DNA of 5,494 nucleotides from Microcaldota archaeon (GTDB lineage Archaea > Micrarchaeota > Micrarchaeia > Anstonellales > J096). Both the position numbers and the translations under genes were made by a program. Positions 4,779-5,494 of this stretch are shown piece by piece. Where the stretch lies: positions 1 through 5,494 of the forward strand of contig JAPLWW010000055.1 in the NCBI GenBank assembly GCA_026396375.1, given 5' to 3'. The notes beneath the pieces were generated by a model, which had not been told where the DNA came from, made no database searches, and saw only the letters and a list, made by a program, of their open reading frames with translations. Within the stretch, counting starts at the first letter, position 1, and each line of letters begins with the position of its first letter.

Positions 4779-5494
4779 AATGGAAGTCAATGGCCTTGTA
4801 AAGAAATTCAACGGGTTCACTGCAGTCGATGGCATAAGCTTCAATGTGAGGAAAGGGGAGCTCTTCGGTCTGCTTGGCCCGAATGGGGCAGGCAAAAGCA
4901 CAACCATATACATGCTCACGACCTTGATCGAACCCACATCAGGATCTGCCTTTGTCAACGGCTTTGACGTGAAAAATGATCCTGACAATGTGAGGAAATC
5001 AATAGGTATAGTGTTCCAGGATCCCACTGTTGATACCAGGCTTACGGCATACGACAACCTTGACATACACGGCAGGCTCTATGGGATGGATGGGAAGTTG
5101 AGGGAGGCAAAGATAAACGAGGTTCTTGGGCTTGTGGAGCTGACAGAATGGAAGGACAAGATGGTCAAGACATTTTCAGGAGGAATGCGCAGAAGATTGG
5201 AGATAGCAAGGGGTCTTATGCACACGCCGAAGATACTTTTCCTGGACGAGCCCACGCTTGGCCTTGACCCCCAAACAAGGAGGCACATCTGGAGCTACAT
5301 AGAGAAGCTTCGCGAAAAGGGGATAACGATTATAATCACGACCCATTATTTGGAGGAGGCGGATTACCTCTGCGACAGGATAGCGATAATAGACCACGGG
5401 CAGATAAAGGTGCTTGACGCGCCGAAGAACCTCAAGAACGAGATAGGCGGAAGCGTGATATCCGTCACTTCAAGGGAGCCCCAGAAGCTGGAGA
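4771..5494 (+). CDS. ABC transporter ATP-binding protein, DrrA-type (partial at right edge)
   Basis: The first 241 residues of a nucleotide-binding subunit that powers an ABC-2 type exporter at the membrane; the frame is still open at the right edge. Visible motifs are the A-loop region around Phe13 (VKKFNGFTAV), Walker A GPNGAGKST (36-44), Q-loop Gln83 (VFQDP), signature FSGGM (135-139; Phe replaces the usual Leu), Walker B KILFLDEP (154-161) with the D-loop GLDP (164-167), and switch His192 (TTHYLEEAD). TLIEPTSGSA and LTAYDNL are typical of the daunorubicin-resistance (DrrA/CcmA) group, but the exported substrate is unknown. All catalytic residues are present. A membrane permease gene should follow beyond the window. 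ATG 4771 gives MHAMEVNGLVKKF, matching family N-termini; ATG 4780 in the same frame is a less likely start, and the frame is closed by TAG at 4741. Confidence 0.95.
   Translation, partial: MHAMEVNGLVKKFNGFTAVDGISFNVRKGELFGLLGPNGAGKSTTIYMLTTLIEPTSGSAFVNGFDVKNDPDNVRKSIGIVFQDPTVDTRLTAYDNLDIHGRLYGMDGKLREAKINEVLGLVELTEWKDKMVKTFSGGMRRRLEIARGLMHTPKILFLDEPTLGLDPQTRRHIWSYIEKLREKGITIIITTHYLEEADYLCDRIAIIDHGQIKVLDAPKNLKNEIGGSVISVTSREPQKLE

Noticed and set aside
4749..4967. A 72-codon plus-strand frame starting at ATG 4749.
   Set aside because: It overlaps the start of the ABC ATPase in another frame; the ATPase frame carries all the motifs.
4665..5066. A 133-codon minus-strand open frame opposite the ABC gene.
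   Set aside because: It lies across the conserved Walker A to Q-loop region of a clear ABC ATPase and has no domain of its own.
1..5494. A defence, toxin-antitoxin, CRISPR or mobile-element system.
   Set aside because: No repeat arrays, transposase or integrase motifs, terminal inverted repeats or toxin-like pairs were seen; the window reads as housekeeping and surface genes plus one unknown.

Overview
The window reads as ordinary chromosome from an archaeon, probably a DPANN-type lineage; the lineage is an inference. The strongest clue is promoter structure. AT-rich TATA-like boxes (TTTTAAAT, ATTTAAAT, TTTTAAA, TTTTTAA) sit about 24-29 bases from the chosen start codon of most genes, which is the archaeal arrangement and implies leaderless mRNAs. 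Start-proximal Shine-Dalgarno-like sites are clear only in the ASCH/CYTH pair. Against this background, metK and mnmA encode proteins of the bacterial type, a mixture often seen in small-genome archaea.

Layout. Minus strand, 1-965: the N-terminus of a CYTH-domain protein (runs off the left edge), a small ASCH/DUF3850 protein just upstream of it in the same operon, and a PEBP-family lipoprotein. Minus strand, 988-2142: metK, S-adenosylmethionine synthetase. Plus strand, 2257-2946: an unrecognised, cysteine-free, mostly helical cytosolic protein, divergent from metK and overlapping tail-to-tail with the next gene. Minus strand, 2886-4010: mnmA, tRNA 2-thiouridylase. Plus strand, 4065-4700: a secreted zinc-dependent phospholipase C / S1-P1 nuclease-like enzyme with a C-terminal membrane anchor, divergent from mnmA across a 54-base gap with a single near-palindromic TATA element. 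Plus strand, 4771 to the right edge: the ATPase of a DrrA-type ABC exporter.

The genes do not form one obvious pathway. MetK (SAM supply) and MnmA (tRNA wobble thiolation) are housekeeping. The PEBP lipoprotein, the anchored zinc hydrolase and the ABC ATPase belong to the cell surface. The ASCH and CYTH proteins may share a role in RNA or polyphosphate/triphosphate chemistry. No RNA genes, CRISPR arrays, insertion sequences or gene stretches above 300 bases without a gene were seen. I do not see a convincing new multi-gene system. The points most worth a second look are the symmetric divergent promoter at 4031-4043, the anchored zinc hydrolase, the unrecognised gene with its 61-base antisense overlap, and the ASCH-CYTH pair.
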